Counted from the first letter of the stretch, positions 1 through 5,443 are shown. The stretch: 9,916 bases of DNA from Bifidobacteriaceae bacterium (GCA_031278075.1 JAITLE010000016.1:1-9916), one strand, 5' to 3'. Numbers and translations: made by a program. The notes: generated by a model from the sequence alone, not told the origin.

Positions 1-51
1 CACGCCGCTCACCCGCCCCACCCCCCCGACCCCCGCGCCGCGCGCGGCCGA

Positions 52-67
52 TGTTTCACGTGAAACA
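52..67. promoter_or_regulatory. parS: parS site 1 (ParB-binding, perfect)
   Basis: TGTTTCACGTGAAACA is a perfect 16-bp palindrome identical to the widely conserved bacterial chromosomal parS consensus. It is the loading site for the CTP-dependent ParB clamp, which acts with ParA and SMC in origin segregation. It lies 42 bp from the next site. Confidence 0.95.
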
Positions 68-93
68 CTCATGGCCGGCCCCTGTTCAGCCGA

Positions 94-109
94 TGTTTCA
101 CGTGAAACA
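94..109. promoter_or_regulatory. parS: parS site 2 (perfect)
   Basis: A perfect TGTTTCACGTGAAACA palindrome. A 26-bp linker separates it from site 1. The same linker recurs between sites 4 and 5, which shows the tandem duplication. Confidence 0.95.
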
Positions 110-125
110 CTCCCGCCCGGGCCAC

Positions 126-164
126 CGAACGTCAAGCCGCTCACACGCCCCAACCCCCCAACAC
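126..164. repeat. C-rich spacer sub-repeat between parS sites
   Basis: A spacer beginning CGAACGTCAAGCCGCTCACA occurs at 126, again at 248 and again at 380 (shortened on its right side). A diverged version fills positions 4-30. The array is therefore built from smaller modules of spacer plus parS as well as from the 250-bp duplication. Its function is unknown; it may simply be a by-product of repeat expansion. Confidence 0.75.
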
Positions 165-182
165 GGACGCCGCCCCAACCGA

Positions 183-198
183 TGTTTCACGTGAAACA
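183..198. promoter_or_regulatory. parS: parS site 3 (perfect, inside a 26-bp palindrome)
   Basis: A perfect parS core. Unlike sites 1 and 2, its symmetry continues outward to 178-203 (ACCGA on the left, TCGGT on the right), making a 26-bp perfect palindrome. A small hairpin follows at 211-226. The same arrangement recurs at site 6. Confidence 0.95.
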
Positions 199-210
199 TC
201 GGTCTCGCGA

Positions 211-226
211 CGCGCTACCCAGCGCG
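211..226. repeat. short inverted repeat beside parS site 3
   Basis: CGCGCT-ACCC-AGCGCG forms a perfect 6-bp stem with a 4-base loop, starting 12 bp after the parS 3 core. The identical hairpin stands beside parS 6 at 457-472, although flanking bases differ between the copies. It could be a protein site, a cruciform or an accident of GC-rich sequence. Confidence 0.6.
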
Positions 227-305
227 AGGCACTCGAGGGCGGACACCCGAACGTCAAGCCGCTCACACGCCCCAACCCCCCGACACCAGCGCCGCGCCCG
301 GCCGA

Positions 306-321
306 TGTTTCACGTGAAACG
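306..321. promoter_or_regulatory. parS: parS site 4 (one mismatch)
   Basis: TGTTTCACGTGAAACG differs from the consensus only at the last base. It is the copy-2 counterpart of site 1 at an offset of 254 bp. It is likely still bound by ParB, since the inner 14 bp are intact, but this is inference. Confidence 0.85.
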
Positions 322-347
322 CTCATGGCCGGCCCCTGTTCAGCCGA

Positions 348-363
348 TGTCTCCCGTGAAACA
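348..363. promoter_or_regulatory. parS: parS site 5 (degenerate, two mismatches)
   Basis: TGTCTCCCGTGAAACA is the copy-2 counterpart of site 2, with changes at positions 4 and 7 of the left half-site. The right half-site is intact. Loss of dyad symmetry probably weakens ParB binding. Confidence 0.7.
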
Positions 364-428
364 CTCCCGCCCGGGCCACCGAACGTCAAGCCGCTCACAC
401 GCCCCAACACGGATGCCGCACCAACCGA

Positions 429-444
429 TGTTTCACGTGAAACA
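429..444. promoter_or_regulatory. parS: parS site 6 (perfect, inside a 26-bp palindrome)
   Basis: A perfect parS core extended to a 26-bp palindrome at 424-449. It is the counterpart of site 3 at an offset of 246 bp, is also followed by a hairpin, and is the site closest to thyX. Confidence 0.95.
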
Positions 445-456
445 TCGGTCTCGCGG

Positions 457-472
457 CGCGCTACCCAGCGCG
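457..472. repeat. short inverted repeat beside parS site 6
   Basis: This is the same CGCGCT-ACCC-AGCGCG stem-loop as at 211-226, again 12 bp after a parS core. A neighbouring base has changed between the copies (CGCGA versus CGCGG just before the stem) while the stem itself is unchanged. Confidence 0.6.
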
Positions 473-528
473 AGGCACTCCAGGGCGGGCGATGGTTCGT
501 TGGCACCTGACAAGTATGGACCAGAGGA

Positions 529-549
529 CTGACACGCGTGCTGACACGC
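529..549. repeat. 12-bp-spaced direct repeat in thyX leader
   Basis: CTGACACGC occurs at 529-537 and 541-549, one base more than a helical turn apart. A second short repeat, ATGGACCAGAG, sits at 516-526 and 603-613. These lie in the only gene-free stretch before thyX, so an operator role is possible, but no known regulator motif is recognised. Confidence 0.3.
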
Positions 550-557
550 TTCCCGCC

Positions 558-566
558 TGTGGACAA
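558..566 (-). promoter_or_regulatory. isolated perfect DnaA box ahead of thyX
   Basis: TGTGGACAA is the reverse complement of TTGTCCACA, the DnaA-box form preferred in high-GC actinomycetes and the same form found in the oriC of this window. It lies about 90 bp before the thyX start and far from the dnaA-dnaN gap. It may be a DnaA regulatory or titration site. A single 9-mer can also arise by chance. Confidence 0.45.
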
Positions 567-635
567 CATCCCGCGAGGGCGTCGCCGGGGCCTTCGGGCG
601 GCATGGACCAGAGCCGGCGCCGCGCAGCCGCGCGA

Positions 636-641
636 TACCAT
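636..641 (+). promoter_or_regulatory. possible -10 element of a leaderless thyX transcript
   Basis: TACCAT fits the actinobacterial TANNNT -10 pattern and ends eight bases before the A of the thyX ATG. No Shine-Dalgarno sequence precedes that ATG. This spacing would start transcription at or next to the start codon, as in the leaderless mRNAs common in actinomycetes. There is no clear -35 element, so this is tentative. Confidence 0.35.
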
Positions 642-649
642 TACCCCTC

Positions 650-1438
650 ATGGAACCGCGCCTGCCCAAAGTCCACCTGATCTCCCGGCCCGCTCTAGAT
701 TGGCCGGCGATTGATCGGTACCTGGCCTCGGTGGGCGCGCCGAACTGGGTCCAAGCCGCCGCTGAGCACCCTGCACCAGATGGGCAGAGACTCGTCGAGT
801 TGATGGGCCGCATCTGCTACCGCTCCTGGAGCCCTGGCCTCAACCCCAATGTGTCCCGGGTGCGGACCGATCATGACGCCTACCTCGCCAACATCCTCGA
901 CTCCGGGCACGGCAGCGTCCTGGAGCACGCCAACTACACGTTCATCTTCCAAGACGTCTCCCGGGTGCTGACTCACGAGTTGGTCCGGCATCGGGCCGGC
1001 GTCGCCGTGAGCCAGGAGTCCCTGCGCTACGTCCGCCTCGAGGACATTCCGTTCGACCATCCCGAATATGTCAGACAGAATCCCGAACTCCTTGAGGCCG
1101 CGCAACGTTTGCTCGCCGAGATGGAACGCTTCCAGGTGCTCAGCGCCGAACTCACCGGTATCGGCGAGGACGGCGTCTCTTTCCACGCCAAGAAGGCCAT
1201 CACGTCAGCGGCCCGCCGATACGCTCCCGAAGGGGTCCTCACCACCATCGGCTGGACCGTCAACGTGAGAGCGCTGCGTCACGTCATCGCGCTGCGCACC
1301 GCACCAGGGGCAGAAGACGAGATCCGGGCCCTCTTCGGCCAGGTCGCCGCTTTGATGCGCGCCGAACTGCCCGGCCTGTTCAGCGACTTCACCCCCCAAG
1401 AAGACGGCTCGTGGATCCCCGCGCACCCGAAGGTTTGA
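650..1438 (+). CDS. thyX: flavin-dependent thymidylate synthase ThyX
   Basis: This gene makes dTMP from dUMP using FAD, NADPH and methylene-tetrahydrofolate, as a cytosolic homotetramer, and replaces or supplements ThyA. The 262-residue protein shows the family signature: HGSVLEH at 87-93, SRVLTHELVRHR ending at residue 115, then SQESLRY at 121-127. This is the RHR-X8-S variant of the ThyX motif (R113, H114, R115, S124). A C-terminal block with NVRALRH (205-211) and an arginine at 216 followed by AEDEIR (221-226) matches the conserved dUMP/FAD-binding end. The ATG at 650 has no Shine-Dalgarno sequence and may begin a leaderless mRNA. The stop overlaps the next gene by 28 bp, which suggests an operon. 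Family assignment is secure; the exact start is less so. Confidence 0.93.
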   Translation: MEPRLPKVHLISRPALDWPAIDRYLASVGAPNWVQAAAEHPAPDGQRLVELMGRICYRSWSPGLNPNVSRVRTDHDAYLANILDSGHGSVLEHANYTFIFQDVSRVLTHELVRHRAGVAVSQESLRYVRLEDIPFDHPEYVRQNPELLEAAQRLLAEMERFQVLSAELTGIGEDGVSFHAKKAITSAARRYAPEGVLTTIGWTVNVRALRHVIALRTAPGAEDEIRALFGQVAALMRAELPGLFSDFTPQEDGSWIPAHPKV

Positions 1439-2202
1439 CCGCCCAGCCCGCGCCGGAGGCCGGCGCGCGTGAGGATTTCATCCGCCTCATGGTGGAGTAC
1501 AGGTCCGCTGTCAACGAGGTCTTGACCAAGATCACCGTGTTGAGCGACGAGTTCGCGTTCCTGCATCGGTCCAACCCGATAGAGCACATCACCCACCGCC
1601 TGAAGGATCCCCAATCCATCCTCGAGAAGCTGAAGCGCCGGGGCGTGGAGCCGTCGTTCGAGGCCATCCGACGTGAACTCACGGATGTCGCCGGCGTGAG
1701 AATCATCTGCAGTTTCATCGCAGACACGTACCGCGTCCGGGACGCCTTGCTCGCGCAGGGCGACATCACTGTCATCCAACTCAAGGACTACATCAAGCAG
1801 CCGAAGCCGAACGGCTACCGCTCCCTGCACGCGATCGTGCAAGTACCGGTCTTTTTGTCCTCCGGTCCGACGCCCGTCACCGTGGAGATCCAACTGCGAA
1901 CCATAGCGATGGATTTCTGGGCGTCGTTGGAGCACAAGATCTTCTACAAGTACCACGGCGCCGTTCCCGCGGACCTCGCTCAAACGCTGACGGAGGCGGC
2001 CGACGCCGCCTGGGAGCTGGACCAACGGATGGAGCGGCTGCATCACGAGGTCAGAGGAGGTCAAGACCCGCGCGGCGACGACCTCGGCGCCGACGACGCC
2101 GCCGCGCGCTTGTTGCTTGACATGATCCGCGCGGGACGGGCCGGCCACAGCCCGGCGGTCAGCGCTGAGACCGCCGCCCCGAGCCACGCCCCCGGGTCTT
2201 GA
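1411..2202 (+). CDS. small alarmone synthetase, RelA/SpoT synthetase domain (RelP/RelQ-like)
   Basis: This gene likely transfers pyrophosphate from ATP to GTP or GDP to make (p)ppGpp. The 263-residue protein carries only the synthetase domain (about 20-185); there is no HD hydrolase, TGS or ACT domain. Visible motifs are HRLK at 62-65 and SILEKLKRR at 69-77 (ATP binding), the Mg2+ aspartate D92 in TDVAGVRIIC, KDYI and NGYRSLH at 125-140 (GTP site with the stacking tyrosine), and VEIQLRT with E159. FWASLEHKIFYKYHG (169-183) is typical of RelQ/YjbM-type enzymes. The tail (185-263) is charged and probably helical, then disordered. The GTG at 1411 overlaps thyX by 28 bp. A TTG at 1435 is possible, and the ATG at 1489 looks too far into the domain. 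The gene converges with rsmG and overlaps its end by 44 bp. Confidence 0.88.
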   Translation: MDPRAPEGLTAQPAPEAGAREDFIRLMVEYRSAVNEVLTKITVLSDEFAFLHRSNPIEHITHRLKDPQSILEKLKRRGVEPSFEAIRRELTDVAGVRIICSFIADTYRVRDALLAQGDITVIQLKDYIKQPKPNGYRSLHAIVQVPVFLSSGPTPVTVEIQLRTIAMDFWASLEHKIFYKYHGAVPADLAQTLTEAADAAWELDQRMERLHHEVRGGQDPRGDDLGADDAAARLLLDMIRAGRAGHSPAVSAETAAPSHAPGS

Positions 2203-2812
2203 CGGCCCGCACCACATAGGTCGGGCGCGGCGCGCCCGGCGGAGCCAACGTCAGCACCGCGGCTTCGGACAGGCCGCGCCGCGTCAAGGCCAGCCGGCAT
2301 CGCGCTAGTTCCGCGGGCGCCGTGTCGCCCTTCAACGCCAAGAACCGTCCCCCCGGGGCGAGCAGGTCGGCGGTCCAGTCCGCCAGCTTGTCCAGGGGCG
2401 CGACCGCCCGTGACACCACAGCGGCGGCGGCCCGGCTTTCCAATTCTTCGGCCCGTCCCAGGGTCACAACCGTGTTCGGCAAGCCCAGGAGCGCGGCGGC
2501 CTCCGTCAACCAGTCAGCGCGCCGCCGCATCGAGTCCACCAATTCGAAGTCCAGGCCGGGCCGCATGATCGCCAGCACCAGCCCCGGCAGACCCGCTCCC
2601 GACCCGACGTCGACAACTAACCCGGACGCCGGCAGCAAGTTCGCCAACACGCCGCAGTTGACCAGGTGGCGGTCCCACAAGCGCTCCATCTCGCGGGGCC
2701 CCATCAGGCCGCGCCTCTCGGCGTTCGCCCGCAGCAGGTCTGCTAAACGCGCCACATCCGGCCAGTGTCCGCCAAAAAACTCACGGACCCAAACGTCCGG
2801 CTCCAGTGTCAC
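2159..2812 (-). CDS. rsmG: 16S rRNA (guanine-N7)-methyltransferase RsmG
   Basis: RsmG (GidB) methylates N7 of G527 (E. coli numbering) in 16S rRNA using S-adenosylmethionine. Its loss gives low-level streptomycin resistance in many bacteria. The 217-residue protein has the family opening GPREMERLWDRHLVNC (38-53), the SAM-binding glycine loop VVDVGSGAGLPGLVLAI (66-82), the acidic/arginine strand LVDSMRRRADWL (91-102), then VSRAVAPLDKL and a KG motif. The GTG start at 2812 shares a GTGA overlap with the jag stop, which implies translational coupling. It is the last gene of the leftward rpmH operon. Its 3' end runs 44 bp into the oppositely oriented alarmone synthetase gene, leaving no room for a separate terminator. 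The basic Gly/Arg-rich tail is lineage-specific. Confidence 0.95.
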   Translation of the reverse strand: MTLEPDVWVREFFGGHWPDVARLADLLRANAERRGLMGPREMERLWDRHLVNCGVLANLLPASGLVVDVGSGAGLPGLVLAIMRPGLDFELVDSMRRRADWLTEAAALLGLPNTVVTLGRAEELESRAAAAVVSRAVAPLDKLADWTADLLAPGGRFLALKGDTAPAELARCRLALTRRGLSEAAVLTLAPPGAPRPTYVVRAVKTRGRGSGRRSQR

Positions 2813-3318
2813 GCCGGCTTGATCATGACGCGCCGGTACGGTTCCTCCCCCGAGGACCGACTGGTCAGGCCCGCCTCCATCACCGCGTCGTGGACCGCTT
2901 TGCGTTCGAACGCGGTCATCGGCTCGAGCGAGACGCTCTCCCCCGTCTCCTGGACGTGCTCGATGGCGTCCAGCGCCAGCTGGCGCGCCTCCTCACGCCG
3001 GCCAGCCCGGTAACCGGCGACGTCCAGCATCAACCGGGACCGATCGCCTGTTTTCGCTTGGACCGCGAGCCTGGTCAGCTCCTGGAGGGCCTCGAGCACC
3101 TCGCCGCCGGAGCCGACCAGTCTTTGCAGGTCCTCGTCAGTCGGGTCCTCCGCGACCACGGCCACAACCGCCCGGCCGCGTTCCACATCGATGTCGATGT
3201 CGCCGTCGATGTCCGCGATGTCGAGGAGCTCCTCGAGGTAGTCGGCCGCGATCTCGCCTTCTTCTTCCAACCGCGCCGCAGTGTTGCCACGCATCTCGTT
3301 CTTCGCGGATTCGCTCAC
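2809..3318 (-). CDS. jag: KhpB/Jag family RNA-binding protein (KH + R3H)
   Basis: This is a cytosolic RNA-binding protein of the Jag/KhpB/EloR family, which pairs with KhpA in other bacteria and affects cell elongation and small-RNA biology. The 169-residue protein has an acidic N-terminus, a KH domain (about 45-100) with the loop GSGG (69-72) in LVGSGGEVLEALQ, and a C-terminal R3H domain with the R-x3-H pair R139/H143 in FERKAVHD. The N-terminal Jag_N domain of Firmicutes proteins is missing, as is usual in the short actinobacterial form. The GTG start at 3318 has a good AGGAGA ribosome site (3325-3330) six bases upstream, 12 bp after the yidC stop. Its stop overlaps the rsmG start by 4 bp. 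Confidence 0.92.
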   Translation of the reverse strand: MSESAKNEMRGNTAARLEEEGEIAADYLEELLDIADIDGDIDIDVERGRAVVAVVAEDPTDEDLQRLVGSGGEVLEALQELTRLAVQAKTGDRSRLMLDVAGYRAGRREEARQLALDAIEHVQETGESVSLEPMTAFERKAVHDAVMEAGLTSRSSGEEPYRRVMIKPA

Positions 3319-3330
3319 GATCGTTCTCCT

Positions 3331-4509
3331 CTACTTCTTCTTCCGCTTAGCGCGGGACTGCCGTTTCGGCTGCTGTCGACCGGCCGCCGCCGACCCTTTC
3401 TGGGCCCCGTCGGCCTGGGCGTGCTTCGCGGCGCCCGTCTGGTCTGGCGCCGTGTCGCTCGGCTCCGCCTCGACCCGCGGGGCGTCCGCGGCGGGGGAAG
3501 GGTTCGCGGCCTGCAGCGGCCCTGACCGCCGTTGCGCCCGCGTCGTCTTCTTCGGTTGGACCCGCGGCGGCGCGGCGGCGGCGCGGCCGGCGTCACCGGC
3601 CTTGGCCCCGTCACCGGACGCGGCTTCTTCCGGATTCAACCCTTTACGGGCCGCCCGGCGTGCCTTGCGGGCCAGCATGCGCGCCTCCGCCTCCGAGCCA
3701 GGGGACGGCATATTCCGAATCACTATGAATTGCTGACCCATCGACCACAGGTTTGTGGTGAGCCAGTAGATCAACACGCCGATCGGGAAGTTCACGCCCG
3801 TCACCGCGAAAATGACCGGCATGGCGACCAGCATGATCTTCTGGGTCCGGAACATCGGATTGTCTTTGGCCGATTCCGGCAGATTCTTCATCGTCAGCTG
3901 ACGTTGCGTCGTGAACGTGGTCACCGACATCAGTATGATCAGAACCACAGTGACCAGCCTGACATTGAGAGCCGCCGCCCCGGCCCATGACTGCGGGTCC
4001 AAGAAGGTGGCCGAAAGGGGCGCCCCCGCCAGCTTCGTCTGTTGAATCTGCAGCGCCACATCTTTGGTGATCGGCCCGATGGCGTCGCTCGAATACTTGC
4101 CCTCGGCGATCGGCCCCAGCGAATAAAGCACCCGGAACAACGCCAAGAACAACGGCGACTGCGCCAACACCGGCCAACAGCCGCTCATCGGGTTCGACCC
4201 GTTCTTGCGATACAGCGCCATGGTCTCCTCTTGCATGCGCCGCCGCGAGACCGGATCGGTCTTGCCTTTATACCGTTGCTGGATCTTCCGCAGATCCGGT
4301 TGCAGCAGCTGCATCCCGCGGGAAGACCGGATCTGCTTGACGAACAACGGAATCATGATCACCCGCATGATCACCACGAGGACCACGATGGACAAGATCC
4401 ACGACATCCCCTCGGGCACGTGCAGCAAGACGCCCGCCTCGTGCGCCAGATACATGATCCACGCGACTGCCCACCGGATGGGCGTCAGAATCGAGTCAAG
4501 CCAGCTCAT
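3331..4509 (-). CDS. yidC: membrane protein insertase YidC (Oxa1 family)
   Basis: YidC inserts proteins into the cytoplasmic membrane, alone or with SecYEG. The 392-residue protein is the Gram-positive type: it has no large periplasmic P1 domain and no lipobox. Predicted membrane segments are near 11-30, 36-56, 108-130, 180-200 and 226-263. The conserved groove arginine is probably R49 in VIMRVIMIPLFVKQIRSSR, followed by the cytoplasmic hairpin (about 61-105). The last 110 residues are a disordered tail rich in Ala, Lys and Arg, ending RAKRKKK, which fits a ribosome-contacting tail. The ATG at 4509 overlaps the yidD stop as ATGA, so the two are probably translationally coupled. Confidence 0.96.
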   Translation of the reverse strand: MSWLDSILTPIRWAVAWIMYLAHEAGVLLHVPEGMSWILSIVVLVVIMRVIMIPLFVKQIRSSRGMQLLQPDLRKIQQRYKGKTDPVSRRRMQEETMALYRKNGSNPMSGCWPVLAQSPLFLALFRVLYSLGPIAEGKYSSDAIGPITKDVALQIQQTKLAGAPLSATFLDPQSWAGAAALNVRLVTVVLIILMSVTTFTTQRQLTMKNLPESAKDNPMFRTQKIMLVAMPVIFAVTGVNFPIGVLIYWLTTNLWSMGQQFIVIRNMPSPGSEAEARMLARKARRAARKGLNPEEAASGDGAKAGDAGRAAAAPPRVQPKKTTRAQRRSGPLQAANPSPAADAPRVEAEPSDTAPDQTGAAKHAQADGAQKGSAAAGRQQPKRQSRAKRKKK

Positions 4510-4820
4510 ACATCACCTTCCCAACCGCCGGGCCAACACCCGCGGCTCGTCCCCGGGCCGGTCGCCCGGATGTCTCGCGGCGGCACGTGGTCCACGCCGC
4601 CGGGGTGGAACGGCTGGCAACGCACGAGCCGCCGCAGCGTCAGCGCTCCGCCTCTGACCAACCCGTGCCGCCTGAGCGCGGTCACCGCGTATTCAGAACA
4701 CGTCGGGAAGAACCGGCAGCGCGGCGCCAGCAACGGCGACACCACCGCCTGATAGCCCCGCACCAGCCACGCGCCGCCGAGCGCCGGCCACGCCGCGACC
4801 CTGCGCGCCACGCCGCTCAC
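4506..4820 (-). CDS. yidD: YidD-family membrane protein insertion factor
   Basis: YidD is a small membrane-associated protein encoded between rnpA and yidC in most bacteria and thought to help YidC-dependent insertion. The chosen 104-residue product holds the family core CRFFPTCSEYAVTALRRHG (35-53), with its conserved Cys-Pro-Thr-Cys pattern, and CQPFHPGGVDHVP (68-80). An N-terminal amphipathic stretch (WPALGGAWLVRGYQAVVSP) is usual. The open frame extends further upstream to 5030, but that part is the rnpA coding region in another frame. The GTG at 4820 gives the normal length and a 4-bp GTGA overlap with the rnpA stop. The Gly/Trp-rich tail after about residue 85 is not conserved. Confidence 0.93.
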   Translation of the reverse strand: MSGVARRVAAWPALGGAWLVRGYQAVVSPLLAPRCRFFPTCSEYAVTALRRHGLVRGGALTLRRLVRCQPFHPGGVDHVPPRDIRATGPGTSRGCWPGGWEGDV

Positions 4821-5149
4821 CGGGCGGCCTTCGCCAGGCCGGCGCGCACGGCATCGTCCAACTCCCTGTAGGCGCACGATGCCGACCCCTTCAGCGCCCG
4901 CACCACCACGTGACGCGGCGGGGCCACGTCGGGCAGCCGAGCCGCGGCGATCGCGCGCAGACGACGCGTCACACGGTGGCGTTCGACGGAGTCGCCCACG
5001 GCCTTCGACACGATGAAACCGGCCTTCCACGCGCCATCAGGCGCCGGCGCGGCGTACACGACCACCAAGCGGCTCCCGCCGCGGCGGCCGCCTCTGATGA
5101 CTGCGGCGAAGTCGTCCGAGCGCCGCACCCGGCGGCGTTTGGGCAGCAC
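4817..5149 (-). CDS. rnpA: ribonuclease P protein component RnpA
   Basis: RnpA is the basic protein subunit that helps the RNase P RNA cut 5' leaders from pre-tRNAs. The 110-residue product starts MLPKRRRVRRSDDF, has the central hydrophobic strands LVVVYA and AGFIVSKAVG, and carries the RNA-binding helix SVERHRVTRRLRAI (about 54-67). In this helix the usual RNR motif reads RHR, as often in actinomycetes. The GTG at 5149 lies 12 bp after the rpmH stop, and the gene ends in a 4-bp overlap with yidD. The rpmH-rnpA order is conserved across bacteria. Confidence 0.95.
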   Translation of the reverse strand: MLPKRRRVRRSDDFAAVIRGGRRGGSRLVVVYAAPAPDGAWKAGFIVSKAVGDSVERHRVTRRLRAIAAARLPDVAPPRHVVVRALKGSASCAYRELDDAVRAGLAKAAR

Positions 5150-5161
5150 GACGCGGCCAGC

Positions 5162-5299
5162 TCAGACGGTGAGACGCTCGCGCCCCTTGCGGCGCCTCGC
5201 CGCCACGATGGCGCGGCCCGCGCGGGTGCGCATGCGCAGACGGAACCCGTGGGTCTTCGCCCTGCGCCGGTTGTTCGGCTGGAATGTTCTCTTTGTCAC
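5162..5299 (-). CDS. rpmH: 50S ribosomal protein L34
   Basis: This 45-residue, very basic ribosomal protein reads MTKRTFQPNNRRRAKTHGFR and ends in RRRKGRERLTV, a near-consensus L34. It starts with GTG at 5299. A GGGAG ribosome site lies about nine bases upstream. It is the first gene of the leftward operon rpmH-rnpA-yidD-yidC-jag-rsmG and points away from dnaA, the standard arrangement next to bacterial origins. Confidence 0.97.
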   Translation of the reverse strand: MTKRTFQPNNRRRAKTHGFRLRMRTRAGRAIVAARRRKGRERLTV

Positions 5300-5335
5300 G
5301 CGCCTGCTCCCTGCCCGTCGCTCGCTTGGACACGC

Positions 5336-5351
5336 CCTCCCCGCGCGGAGG
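5336..5351 (-). other. short inverted repeat in the rpmH leader
   Basis: On the leftward mRNA, CCTCC (5351-5347) can pair with GGAGG (5340-5336) around a 6-base loop, 37 nt before the L34 start. It could be a leader stem or chance pairing in GC-rich DNA. Nothing else is recognised in the leader. Confidence 0.25.
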
Positions 5352-5443
5352 TCTGATCCAGTTCATGTGCCGCGACCGAATCTCGTCGGGCCCGCGCGGG
5401 GGCGTCCCAAGAAGGGGGAGGATTCAGCGCATAACCGACACAA

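Larger units (their letters stand above)
1..254. repeat. parS-array tandem repeat, copy 1 (left edge may be cut by the window)
   Basis: This is the first copy of a long direct repeat with a period of 254 bp at its left part and 246 bp at its right part. The first 50 bases align without gaps to 255-304, and the block 50-242 aligns to 304-488 with one 8-bp deletion in the second copy (in the C-rich run near 160). The copy contains three perfect parS sites, C-rich spacers and a short hairpin. No convincing gene lies here. Open frames on either strand only translate the parS palindrome over and over, as VSRET or MFHVKH peptides. Confidence 0.85.
255..488. repeat. parS-array tandem repeat, copy 2
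   Basis: This is the second copy of the duplicated block, in direct orientation to copy 1. It keeps the same order of elements: spacer, parS, short linker, parS, spacer, parS, hairpin. Two of its three parS sites have drifted (positions 306-321 and 348-363), while the third and its flanks are intact. Homology ends near 488, just before the thyX leader. The differential decay suggests that the duplication is not brand new. Confidence 0.85.

Noticed and set aside
1..488. CRISPR-like array
   Set aside because: The repeats are 16-bp palindromes at uneven spacing (42, 89, 123, 42 and 81 bp) with homologous, not unique, spacers; parS explains them.
71..532. 153-codon plus-strand open frame with repeated MFHVKH
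   Set aside because: It is translated parS palindromes and C-rich spacers; no ribosome site, no domain, and the repeats are explained as DNA sites.
141..641. 166-codon minus-strand open frame with repeated DVSRET
   Set aside because: It covers the same parS array on the other strand; the repetition follows the DNA palindromes, not a protein family.
1279..2217. 312-codon minus-strand open frame
   Set aside because: It lies antisense to thyX and the alarmone synthetase, whose motifs are unmistakable, and resembles no known family. Long antisense frames are common in GC-rich DNA.
2159..2230. Search for a terminator between the convergent genes
   Set aside because: The two coding regions overlap and I see no stem followed by a T-run on either strand.
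4821..5030. Upstream extension of yidD to a 174-codon frame
   Set aside because: The extra part is rnpA coding sequence in another frame; the GTG at 4820 gives the normal YidD length and a 4-bp overlap.
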